This document shows, piece after piece, positions 45,341 to 52,848 of a stretch of DNA of 64,000 nt. Position 1 is the stretch's first letter. Each line of letters starts with the position of its first letter. Origin of the DNA: an uncultured Duncaniella sp. (GTDB taxonomy: Bacteria; Bacteroidota; Bacteroidia; Bacteroidales; Muribaculaceae). The notes under the pieces were generated by a model. That model did not search any database. It worked only from the letters and a program-made list of their open reading frames with translations, and was not told the DNA's origin. The translations under genes and the position numbers were made by a program. The stretch spans positions 87,455 through 151,454 of the forward strand of contig CATWQI010000008.1 in the NCBI GenBank assembly GCA_958352885.1, written 5' to 3'.

Positions 45341-45525
45341 CCTATTGAATTGTTTTGATGAACGTTTTCCAAAGATATTAAATTTTCGGGAGTTTGACAG
45401 CAATAAACGCAAAAATCATGGTAATTGGTTATGAGAATTTTATAAAACAATCTGCGGTCTTTCCCTGCAGTTATTATACCCGTAATGGCAGGTTGCCCTG
45501 CCCTACGGAATATATCTATGACCGA

Positions 45526-46203
45526 TCATGCGATTCTGGAAAGAAGCCACGAAATGTTTTTGCCGAGGTTACGCATAGTTTCCACTCCTTCGACATCTTT
45601 CAGTGCCTCGCCGGGTAATCTGCCGTATGCGATATTCCAATAGGTAGAGCCGACAATAAACATTTCTTTGTTAAGGAAGAAACGATTGATGGTGTCGAGT
45701 ACGTTCATCGTGCCGGCACGGCGTCCTACTGCTATTCCGGCACCAATTTTGTGGCTGAACATTCCGGGATTGGTATCGCTGACAACACTTGCCCGCTCAA
45801 TTACTGCCTTCAATGTCGACGAGACATCTGCCGAATATGTCGGAGATCCCATTATTATTACGTCCGCATCGGTCATCCGCTCATAAACATTTCGGAATAT
45901 GTCGTCGGAAAATACGCAGTTTCGCTTTCCGGCACAGGCAAAACATGCTTTACACGGATTTATAGTGTGTCCGGCGAGATCTATTTTGTCTACTTGGTGT
46001 CCCTGACCTGACAATTCCGATAGGACAATATCAATCATGTCACCGGTGTTTCCCTGTTTTCTGGAGCTGCCATTTATCGCAAGTATCTTCATATTGCCAT
46101 TGTTCCCGTTAATCAGATTTGAAGCACCGGCCAGTCCGCTTGAGCTTATCACAGCACCCGCCGCCAGTGCCCCCATTCGTTTAATAGCATCACGTCTGTT
46201 CAT
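45526..46203 (-). CDS. Twin-arginine-exported FMN reductase-like flavoprotein
   Basis: 225 residues. The N-terminus MNRRDAIKRMGALAAGAV is a twin-arginine leader (RRDAIK, then a hydrophobic stretch), which would export a folded, FMN-loaded protein. The flavodoxin-like domain starts at about 38 with INGSSRKQGNTGDM; a cysteine cluster CKACFACAGKRNC (about 84-96) follows and GSPTYSADVSS is present. Closest in type to the cytosolic flavoprotein at 24809. Last gene of the leftward nine-gene operon. Confidence 0.9.
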   Translation of the reverse strand: MNRRDAIKRMGALAAGAVISSSGLAGASNLINGNNGNMKILAINGSSRKQGNTGDMIDIVLSELSGQGHQVDKIDLAGHTINPCKACFACAGKRNCVFSDDIFRNVYERMTDADVIIMGSPTYSADVSSTLKAVIERASVVSDTNPGMFSHKIGAGIAVGRRAGTMNVLDTINRFFLNKEMFIVGSTYWNIAYGRLPGEALKDVEGVETMRNLGKNISWLLSRIA

Positions 46204-46214
46204 AACATGCTGTA

Positions 46215-47027
46215 TTAGATATTATCCTTCTTAAAATAGTTCGAGAAGAAAAGTAATTGGTATTCAATTGATTTATTCCAGTAGGGTTCAAGATGTATGC
46301 CCGGACGCGTTATATATTCATGTTTTATATTCCGATATATCATCTCTTCGTGTAGTCTTTCATTGACACGATAGAAGAAATCCTCTGTCCCGCAATCGAT
46401 AATAATGGGGAAGTCGGCTTTAATCAAAGGAAGGATACTGATTATTGTATGTTCATCCCATATATTTGGATTATCGCTATACTCTCCCAATGATATTTTT
46501 ATATCCCAGTTGTCTGGAAAGGGTCGAATATCCACACCTCCACTTGTTGAACCACACGCACCAAATTTATCCTGATGGTGTATGCCGAGCCAGAGCGCGC
46601 CTTGTCCTCCCATACTGTATCCTGTGATGGCGCGTCCCGATTTTTCCTGAATGGTTTTATAGTGTGAATCCACATAACCAATCAATTCATCTGCGATATA
46701 TGTATCATAGCGTAAAGCCTGATTTATGGGGCTGTCCCAGTACCATGATGTCGCTCCATCCGGGCATACAATAATCATGTCATATTGGGATGCCAATGAT
46801 GGAAGTTCGGGTTTTATAGAAAGCCATTTCTGATGATTGCCGCCATAGCCATGCAAAAGGTACAATACCGGATATTTTGTTTCTGCATTATAACCTTGTG
46901 GGAGTATGACCACATTTTTGATATTCTTACCCATCGAAGGGCTATTAACCGAAATGGTGTCAATCTGCTGGGCATGGAGTCCGAAGACTCCAATGCAGCA
47001 GATAATTAAAATGATCAGCTTTTTCAT
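46215..47027 (-). CDS. Secreted esterase (esterase D / feruloyl esterase-like)
   Basis: 270 residues. Signal peptide 1-19, esterase domain with LLHGYGGNH oxyanion region (58-65), nucleophile Ser138 in GYSMGGQGA, Asp216 in DCGTEDFF and His245 in RPGIHLEPYW. This type cleaves phenolic esters, S-formylglutathione-like esters or acyl-sugars; the export points to an external ester such as a dietary phenolic ester. Six bases after the iron-type dehydrogenase in the leftward operon. Confidence 0.9.
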   Translation of the reverse strand: MKKLIILIICCIGVFGLHAQQIDTISVNSPSMGKNIKNVVILPQGYNAETKYPVLYLLHGYGGNHQKWLSIKPELPSLASQYDMIIVCPDGATSWYWDSPINQALRYDTYIADELIGYVDSHYKTIQEKSGRAITGYSMGGQGALWLGIHHQDKFGACGSTSGGVDIRPFPDNWDIKISLGEYSDNPNIWDEHTIISILPLIKADFPIIIDCGTEDFFYRVNERLHEEMIYRNIKHEYITRPGIHLEPYWNKSIEYQLLFFSNYFKKDNI

Positions 47028-47033
47028 TGCGCA

Positions 47034-48215
47034 TCAACGGTATGACTCAGCGAATATGTCTATAATGTCTTGGTCAGACATCTGTACGCGATCGCTTGTG
47101 AACATGATGCCCATCACCTCGCGGGTGTTGTGCATGAATGTCTCGAACTCCGACTGCTCTATGCCGTAGTCCGACATTTTCAGGTCGGCTACACCGCAGG
47201 CTTCCTGTAATGCCACAAGCGCGTCGATGAAGTCTTCCGGTTTGTCTGCGTCATGTTTCCCAAGAAGGCGGGCAAGCTCAATGAAACGGTCGTCGCAACC
47301 GTGATTTCTTATGAAGTAGCTGAAATATGCCTTGCTTATCATTATCAGTCCCGCGCCGTGAGGCAGATTGGGATGATATGCCGACAGTGCGTGTTCCAGA
47401 CCATGCTCGCTGGTAAGCAGCGTAAGGCACATCACAGCTCCCGAAAGGGTGTTGGCAAATGCCACACGGGTGCGTGCCTCAAGGTCATTGCCGTCTTTTA
47501 CCGCATGCGGCAGATACTCCGCTATATTGCGTATTGCCTCGCGGGCGTTCATGTCGCTGGCAAGATTGGCGGTAGAGGCTACAAAACCTTCTATACTGTG
47601 GAACAGCGCGTCAAAGCCCTGAAATGCGGTAAACATCGGCGGAACAGTCAGCATGAGCTGAGGATCAACCACCGCAAGAACCGGGAACAATGCGGGGTGC
47701 ATTATAAATGCCTTTTCGTTGGTATCCTCCTTTGTGATTACCCCGCAAGGGTCGGTTTCCGAGCCTGTTCCGGCGGTTGTAGTGATTGCCACAATCGGCA
47801 GCGGCTTGTTGTCGATAGGATTTCCTTTGCCCGAACCAATCGCTACATAGTCCCACAACTCTCCGGGATTTGTAGCAAGCAGGGCGATTGCTTTTGCGCA
47901 GTCCATGACGCTTCCGCCGCCGAGAGCTACGATAAAGTCGGCTCCGGACTTCCGGGCGGCATCTGCTCCGGCTACTGCGTTGTCGACTGTCGGATTGGGT
48001 GCGATACCGTCAAATACTGACGTTTCCACCCCCGCCGTGTGCAACTGTTCTTCCGTGCGGGCAAGATAACCGTTGGCGCGTGTCGATTTGCCGTTTGAGA
48101 TGACAATCAGAGCCTTTTTGCCCGGCATTGTCTGAGAGTGGAGATTGTCAAGCTGTCCTGCCCCGAAAAGAATATGGGTGGGAATGTACTGGTTGTAATC
48201 AAGAATCGTATTCAT
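47034..48215 (-). CDS. Iron-type alcohol dehydrogenase, cytosolic
   Basis: 393 residues. Intact metal site: Asp202 and His206 (GFDALFHS), His271 (SEHGLEH) and His286 (LPHGAGL); nucleotide loop ALGGGSVMDCAK. It is closer to the FucO/lactaldehyde-reductase type than the YqhD type seen at 40629, so the two operons carry different iron dehydrogenases. Reduces an aldehyde or oxidises an alcohol with NAD(P). Starts three bases after the monooxygenase-like gene. Confidence 0.92.
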   Translation of the reverse strand: MNTILDYNQYIPTHILFGAGQLDNLHSQTMPGKKALIVISNGKSTRANGYLARTEEQLHTAGVETSVFDGIAPNPTVDNAVAGADAARKSGADFIVALGGGSVMDCAKAIALLATNPGELWDYVAIGSGKGNPIDNKPLPIVAITTTAGTGSETDPCGVITKEDTNEKAFIMHPALFPVLAVVDPQLMLTVPPMFTAFQGFDALFHSIEGFVASTANLASDMNAREAIRNIAEYLPHAVKDGNDLEARTRVAFANTLSGAVMCLTLLTSEHGLEHALSAYHPNLPHGAGLIMISKAYFSYFIRNHGCDDRFIELARLLGKHDADKPEDFIDALVALQEACGVADLKMSDYGIEQSEFETFMHNTREVMGIMFTSDRVQMSDQDIIDIFAESYR

Positions 48216-48218
48216 GTT

Positions 48219-48521
48219 TTATTTCATATAAAGATTGTCGAACATCGGTATTGCCTCACTGATTTCAAGATTGAGGACTATATCTTTTGTTTCCTCGAAA
48301 TATTTGAGAAGATGTGGAGACTGACAGTGTCTGTCATACGCCTCCTTGTCTTTATACACCTCCACAATGGTAAATTGATTGGGGTGTTCCTTGTCCCATA
48401 CCGGATAAAGGACATGGACATCCTCCTCAAGCAGTAACGACGCCATGATTTCCTCTTTTAGAATACGTTTGTATTCTTCAACTTTGTATGGATTTACTGT
48501 GATTTTAGCTATTGATACCAT
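48219..48521 (-). CDS. ABM-domain protein, quinol monooxygenase-like (YgiN type)
   Basis: 100 residues, one antibiotic-biosynthesis-monooxygenase ferredoxin-like fold: N-terminal VSIAKITVNPYKVEEYKRIL, then FTIVEVYKDKEAYDRHCQSP and HLLKYFE. YgiN-type proteins act on menadiol/quinols without cofactor; others are dimeric binding proteins. It pairs naturally with quinone-reducing flavoproteins in the same operon. Cytosolic, 9 bases after the TIGR04076-like gene. Confidence 0.88.
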   Translation of the reverse strand: MVSIAKITVNPYKVEEYKRILKEEIMASLLLEEDVHVLYPVWDKEHPNQFTIVEVYKDKEAYDRHCQSPHLLKYFEETKDIVLNLEISEAIPMFDNLYMK

Positions 48522-48530
48522 ATTGCGTTT

Positions 48531-48860
48531 CTATATAAATGGTGATGGAATTTCCTCATCTGTTACTTCCAGTTTGAAGAATACCGGTCGCAGACCGTCA
48601 TTACAACAGGTTATTGCTGTCCCGTCATGGCGTACCCAGTCATTGAAGTAGAATTTTTTTGCTCCGTTTGCAAGCGCGAATACGTATGGGTGGATTGTAC
48701 GCCACGCTCCATCGCAAAAGCCATCGGGTTTTCCAAGACCGGCATAAAAGACCTGTCCTTCTTCAAGCATCTGACAAGGTTTAAGCCCTGGCATGGCATA
48801 CTCGTCTGCCATATCCGCATTAAACGTCTTTCGTAAGACTGTTATTTTTACCTTTTTCAT
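48531..48860 (-). CDS. TIGR04076-family protein
   Basis: 109 residues from ATG 48860; the TTG two codons earlier is rejected. Matches the small TIGR04076 family: N-terminal KKVKITVLRKTF, PCQMLEEGQVF (about 28-38), CDGAWRTIHPYVFALANGA (about 49-67) and late CCNDGLRPV. These proteins recur beside AKR and flavodoxin genes in anaerobes, but their function is unknown; several conserved cysteines suggest metal or redox binding. Two bases separate it from the fused flavodoxin-AKR gene. Confidence 0.82.
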   Translation of the reverse strand: MKKVKITVLRKTFNADMADEYAMPGLKPCQMLEEGQVFYAGLGKPDGFCDGAWRTIHPYVFALANGAKKFYFNDWVRHDGTAITCCNDGLRPVFFKLEVTDEEIPSPFI

Positions 48861-48862
48861 TA

Positions 48863-50341
48863 TCAATACCAGTCATGTTTCTCGTTACGGTTAAGGGCGG
48901 CAATCCGAGCCATTTCCTCATCGCTTAACTCGAAATCAAATATTGAGATGTTTTCTTTCATATGGTCGGGGTTGCTTGATCCGGGAATCACTACAACACC
49001 ACGCTGCAAGTCCCAGCGCAGAATGACCTGTGCGACTGATTTGCCGTGCCGCATGGCGATTTCGGTCAGTACCGGGTCGTTCAGCAATTCCTTTTGATGC
49101 CCTCTGCCCCCTAACGGATACCATGCCTCGACCGCTATTCCGAGATTCTGGATATGGGGAACGACATCGGTATCCTGATAATAGGGATGAACCTCGTTCT
49201 GCACAAGCACAGGCTTTATATCAACCTGACGGATGAACTCGTCGATTTCCCTGATATAGTAGCATGACACGCCTATGGAGCGGATTTTACCCTCCCTGAC
49301 ATATCGTTCCATCGCCTTGTAGGCTTTCACGTCGTTTGTGCCGGGATGATGCAGAAGCATCAGGTCAACGTAACCGAGATCGAGTTTGCGCAGACACTCA
49401 TCTATGGCGGCTTCGGGGTTGCCATACTGGTTGGGATATATTTTCGTTGCCACAAAGATCTCTTCACGCAGCACACCCGATTCACGCACTCCACGGCCCA
49501 CCTCGACTTCGTTGCCATACATGTGCGCGGTGTCAATCTTTCGGAAGCCGAGAGAGATAGCCGACTTCACGGAGTTCACGCACACGTCGCCTGTAAGGCT
49601 GTATGTGCCGAGACCCACCACCGGCATATCATATCCGCTGCTGAGGCGGATTGTGGGAGCCTGACCGTTTTTGCCCTCTGAAAGAGGAAATTTAGAGTAA
49701 TCCATATCTGAGTCAGAATCTGTGTCAAATTTTATATCAAGTCCTGAAATCCACTTTTCAAGCTCTGTTTTGGCAGTGTTTCCCGCAAAGCGTCGTCCGG
49801 GAATCCAGACAGCATCCGGAGCGAGAGAATGCAGATTGCGGTCGCTGCTTCCAAGACCGCTGGAGTGCGAAGTGCAGAAAGGCACAATCGTTTTCCCTTT
49901 GAAATCTCCGCTCTCAAGGAAGGTGCTGATTATACGCGGTGCTTCTCCCCACCATATCGGATAACCGAGGAAAACCACATCGTATCGGTCAAGACCGTCA
50001 GGCATACTTTTTATTGCCGGACGGGCCTTAGGATTGTTCTGCTCCCTGTTGGCTCGGCAATCGCTGTTATAGTCGAGGTCGGCGGCGGTGTAAGGCACTT
50101 CCGCTTCGATTCTGAATGTGGATGCCCCGGTTATATCCGCAATATCCTCGGCAATACCTTCTGTGGTGCCTGTACATGAGAAATATGCTACCAGTATGTT
50201 GCCATTTTTGCCGGGTTCAGGGCCGGGAGCCGGATCAGGAGCCGGATTTTCAGTTATGGGATCATCATCCGTTGTGGCGCATGATGCACAAGCTGTCAGA
50301 GAAAGCATAGTCATTAGTCCCGAAATAATATGAAGTCTCAT
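48863..50341 (-). CDS. Lipoprotein fusion: flavodoxin + aldo/keto reductase
   Basis: 492 residues in one uninterrupted frame. Lipobox LTAC (Cys18), proline-rich linker (30-45), flavodoxin domain (about 48-203) with FMN loop YFSCTGTTEGIA and GYPIWWGEAP, an acidic linker (205-228), and a complete AKR domain (229-492). The AKR tetrad is Asp270, Tyr275, Lys300 and His331, with VIPGSS at the cofactor site. The order matches the three separate flavodoxin-AKR pairs in this window. Both active sites look intact. Tethered to a membrane by lipid, it joins an FMN electron carrier to an NADPH-type carbonyl reductase, possibly allowing reduction without free NADPH. Confidence 0.93.
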   Translation of the reverse strand: MRLHIISGLMTMLSLTACASCATTDDDPITENPAPDPAPGPEPGKNGNILVAYFSCTGTTEGIAEDIADITGASTFRIEAEVPYTAADLDYNSDCRANREQNNPKARPAIKSMPDGLDRYDVVFLGYPIWWGEAPRIISTFLESGDFKGKTIVPFCTSHSSGLGSSDRNLHSLAPDAVWIPGRRFAGNTAKTELEKWISGLDIKFDTDSDSDMDYSKFPLSEGKNGQAPTIRLSSGYDMPVVGLGTYSLTGDVCVNSVKSAISLGFRKIDTAHMYGNEVEVGRGVRESGVLREEIFVATKIYPNQYGNPEAAIDECLRKLDLGYVDLMLLHHPGTNDVKAYKAMERYVREGKIRSIGVSCYYIREIDEFIRQVDIKPVLVQNEVHPYYQDTDVVPHIQNLGIAVEAWYPLGGRGHQKELLNDPVLTEIAMRHGKSVAQVILRWDLQRGVVVIPGSSNPDHMKENISIFDFELSDEEMARIAALNRNEKHDWY

Positions 50342-50349
50342 GATATATT

Positions 50350-51051
50350 TTAATTTGCGATATATTTCTTGCCATTTTGAATATATATGCCTTGAACCGG
50401 CTTTTGGTATAATCGTCTTCCGTTAAGGTCATAAATCGCACTATTCGCAGATTCTGATTGTTCATCAATCTGAATATTGTGAATAGAAGAAGTCCCGTCA
50501 GGCAATGTTAGCGTTTTTAACCAATTCTCAACCAGAGCATCTGCATTTCCAACTTGGCTCGCCCTGACCCATAATGACGCGCCCATGCGATAAGAGTCAG
50601 GACATAATTCGGATAAATCCGCATCAACGCCAGATATTCCAGTGCTACTGCTTGTAACAGCCATTGCTACAGACATATTTCGCATTTCTTCTGAGTATTT
50701 GTGAAGGAATGACTGCATTGGGGTGGACATTCCACCGTACCAAAGTGGAGTACAGATGAAAACAGCGTCGTAAGATGACAGATTATTGACAACTGTATTT
50801 ATTTCCGGATATTCTCCTTTGGCTATGGCAGCTATTTCTTCCTGCGCTCTTGATAAAGTTGAGTTATAGTCTGATGGATAAGGTATCGCAGGCATAACTT
50901 CTACAAAATCAGAGTCTGTCTGTCGGGCAATTTCTTTTCCAATTTCACGAGTGTTGCCACTTCGGGAAAAACATACCACAATATAGTTTTGAGCATTAAT
51001 TGCCACAACAGAGGTTATAGCAATTATAAAAGTTGCTATGTATCTGGTCAT
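50350..51051 (-). CDS. Exported flavodoxin with T9SS-like C-terminal tail (2)
   Basis: 233 residues. Signal peptide about 1-20 running straight into the flavodoxin domain (FMN loop CFSRSGNTREIG, about 28-39; CTPLWYGG about 100-107). The C-terminus from about 190 (SAIYDLNGRRLYQKPV, then GIYIQNGKKYIAN) is a typical Bacteroidales T9SS type A-like sorting tail. Secretion to the cell surface is inferred. It overlaps the acetyltransferase gene by four bases and is followed after eight bases by the flavodoxin-AKR fusion. Confidence 0.88.
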   Translation of the reverse strand: MTRYIATFIIAITSVVAINAQNYIVVCFSRSGNTREIGKEIARQTDSDFVEVMPAIPYPSDYNSTLSRAQEEIAAIAKGEYPEINTVVNNLSSYDAVFICTPLWYGGMSTPMQSFLHKYSEEMRNMSVAMAVTSSSTGISGVDADLSELCPDSYRMGASLWVRASQVGNADALVENWLKTLTLPDGTSSIHNIQIDEQSESANSAIYDLNGRRLYQKPVQGIYIQNGKKYIAN

Positions 51052-51620
51052 TTGCCAATAGAGTTTATGTTCCGTATATACTTGGCTGGTATTCCAGCGA
51101 CAATTGTATTATCGGCGACATCATTTTTTACAATAGCCCCTGCGGCCACTATGGCATTTTCACCTACCGTGACACCGGGCAGTATTATCGCTCCCGCTCC
51201 GATCCATGCGTTACGGCGAATCACAACCGGGGATGTAATAAGTGAATGTCGTCTTTCAGGTTCTTCGGGATGTCCTTCGGTCGCGATTTTCACACCGGGG
51301 CCGACAAACACTCCGTCCTCCAGCGTTATGCCGCCCTGATCAAGAAAGGTGCAGCCGAAGTTTATAAAAACCTCTTTGCCTACCGTTGTCATTTTGCCGA
51401 GAGCGGTATAAAACGGCGGAAACATCCTCACTGTGCTGTCAAGCCGCTGCCCCCAGATGCGTTCCAGAATGGCGCGTATCTCATCGGGTGTATGGTAGCC
51501 GGTGTTCAACTCAGCGATAAGCCGACGGGTATTTTCAATCTCGTCACAGAGAAGTTCGGGAGCAGTCTCGGATATGCGCTCGCCGTTTCTCATACGTTCA
51601 ATAATATCATTCATGCCCAT
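51048..51620 (-). CDS. Maltose/galactoside O-acetyltransferase-like protein (left-handed beta-helix)
   Basis: 190 residues. N-terminal maltose-acetyltransferase segment (ELLCDEIENTRRLIAELN) followed by hexapeptide repeats (INFGCTFLDQGGITLEDGVFVGPG, split over about 90-112; then IGAGAIILPGVTVGENAIVAAG) and the catalytic histidine region EGHPEEPERR. Acetylates sugars or small hydroxyl compounds with acetyl-CoA. Cytosolic. Its role among redox genes is unclear; acetylating an alcohol product is one possibility. Confidence 0.9.
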   Translation of the reverse strand: MGMNDIIERMRNGERISETAPELLCDEIENTRRLIAELNTGYHTPDEIRAILERIWGQRLDSTVRMFPPFYTALGKMTTVGKEVFINFGCTFLDQGGITLEDGVFVGPGVKIATEGHPEEPERRHSLITSPVVIRRNAWIGAGAIILPGVTVGENAIVAAGAIVKNDVADNTIVAGIPAKYIRNINSIGK

Positions 51621-51624
51621 GTAA

Positions 51625-52668
51625 TCATTTTATCGTTGACATATCAATGACATACCTGAACTTCACATTGCCGTCTGACACGTTTTTCCAAGCCTTGTCA
51701 ATCTCCTTTTCATCAGCATTTATGATGACAACTTCGGGATAGATGCCATGCTTGACCGAGTAGTCGAGCATTTCCTGGGTTTCCTTTATTCCGCCGATAA
51801 GTGAGCCATACACCTTGCGCTGTGAAAGGAAAGCCATGTTGGCTATGTTAAGTGTCGATTTGTCAGGCAAACCCACAATGGCGAGTTCACCACCCATTTT
51901 CAGCATGGCAAGATACATGATCGGCTCGTAATTTGCAGGAATGGTGCTGAGTATGAAGTCGAAAGAGTTGTTCAGTCCTTTCAGTTCCTCTGGATTGGTC
52001 ACATTTACATATCTCATCGCACCCATTCTTGCCGCATCGGCGCGTTTCTCTTCCGTGCGGTCGAACACAGTGACTTCCGCCCCCAGATCAACAAGATACT
52101 GCACAGCCATGTGTCCAAGACCTCCGTATCCTGCCACACCGACCTTATCACCTTTTTTTACTTTGCTGAAATGAATTGGTGACCAAGTGGTGACGCCTGC
52201 ACAAAGTAGCGGGGCAACTCTTTTCATGTCGGCAGTTTCGGGTATCTTTATTGCGAAATTCTCGCTGACCACGATATTGTTGGAATATCCGCCCATCGCG
52301 TTTTCTCCGTCATGGTATCTGTCCGGTGAATTATATGTGAAGGTCGTTCCATTCTCGCAGAATTGTTCCTTGTCAGCCTCGCAAGAAGCGCAATGACCGC
52401 AGGCATTGACCATACATCCCACTCCGGCAAAGTCTCCGACCTTGAATTTTGTCACATTCTTTCCGACTTTCGACACGCGACCGGCGATTTCATGCCCCGG
52501 CACAATTGGGTATGTGGCATGGAGTCCTTGCTCCTGCTGTTCGTCCCATGCGGCATGAAGATCGCTGTGGCAGATACCGGCATACATTATATCTATCTGT
52601 ATGTCATTGTCGCCCACTGCGTGTCGTGTGAACTCGTATGGGTGGAAGGTGTCGTCAGCGGCAAACAT
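51625..52668 (-). CDS. Zinc alcohol dehydrogenase, N-terminally shortened
   Basis: 347 residues, paralogue of the exported enzyme at 39481. Zinc ligands Cys33, His59 and Cys156, structural cysteines 90, 93, 96 and 104, and NADP loop GYGGLGHMA are all present. The first usable ATG (52668) starts at MFAADD; the conserved codons before it (ATKGFA) remain in frame back to a stop at 52726-52728 with no ATG, GTG or TTG, so the leader of the paralogue seems lost or an unusual start is used. First gene of the leftward nine-gene operon. Confidence 0.88.
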   Translation of the reverse strand: MFAADDTFHPYEFTRHAVGDNDIQIDIMYAGICHSDLHAAWDEQQEQGLHATYPIVPGHEIAGRVSKVGKNVTKFKVGDFAGVGCMVNACGHCASCEADKEQFCENGTTFTYNSPDRYHDGENAMGGYSNNIVVSENFAIKIPETADMKRVAPLLCAGVTTWSPIHFSKVKKGDKVGVAGYGGLGHMAVQYLVDLGAEVTVFDRTEEKRADAARMGAMRYVNVTNPEELKGLNNSFDFILSTIPANYEPIMYLAMLKMGGELAIVGLPDKSTLNIANMAFLSQRKVYGSLIGGIKETQEMLDYSVKHGIYPEVVIINADEKEIDKAWKNVSDGNVKFRYVIDMSTIK

Positions 52669-52708
52669 GGCGAAGCCTTTTGTCGCTACTCGGTCGGATT
52701 CTGTCTGT

Positions 52709-52788
52709 CCGATTACACATCTGTCTTAAATCGCTGATTCGCAAAATGTACCAATCTTACAGAATTATATACCCCGATTACATATCAG
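52709..52788. promoter_or_regulatory. Repeated CCGATTACAyATC motifs in the divergent intergenic region
   Basis: CCGATTACACATCTG (52709-52723) and CCGATTACATATCAG (52774-52788) match at 13 of 15 positions; a partial third copy CCGATTA lies at 52813-52819. They sit between the divergent zinc dehydrogenase operon and AraC regulator 2, a sensible place for AraC-type half-sites. Confidence 0.45.
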
Positions 52789-52823
52789 TAAGTTTTCAGT
52801 ATTGCGCTACAACCGATTATGAC

Positions 52824-52831
52824 TATCTTTG
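52824..52831 (+). promoter_or_regulatory. -7 promoter box of AraC regulator 2
   Basis: TATCTTTG followed by C, exact TAnnTTTG match. It lies inside the longer open frame starting at 52819, which is why the start at 52849 is preferred. Confidence 0.7.
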
Positions 52832-52848
52832 CAAAAAAGGAATCTTAT

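Larger units (their letters stand above)
44332..45525. other. Gene-poor relic region between the two convergent operons
   Basis: About 1.2 kb holding no intact gene: a terminator, the C-terminal end of an AKR, two out-of-frame pieces of a six-bladed beta-propeller protein and a short leader peptide fragment, all on the minus strand. A small perfect hairpin (GGCAGG/CCTGCC, 45487-45502) lies just beyond the twin-arginine flavoprotein and may help end that operon. Confidence 0.7.

Noticed and set aside
47253..48020. 255-codon rightward frame opposite the iron-type dehydrogenase
   Set aside because: Antisense to an intact gene with all catalytic ligands; no start signals and no family features.
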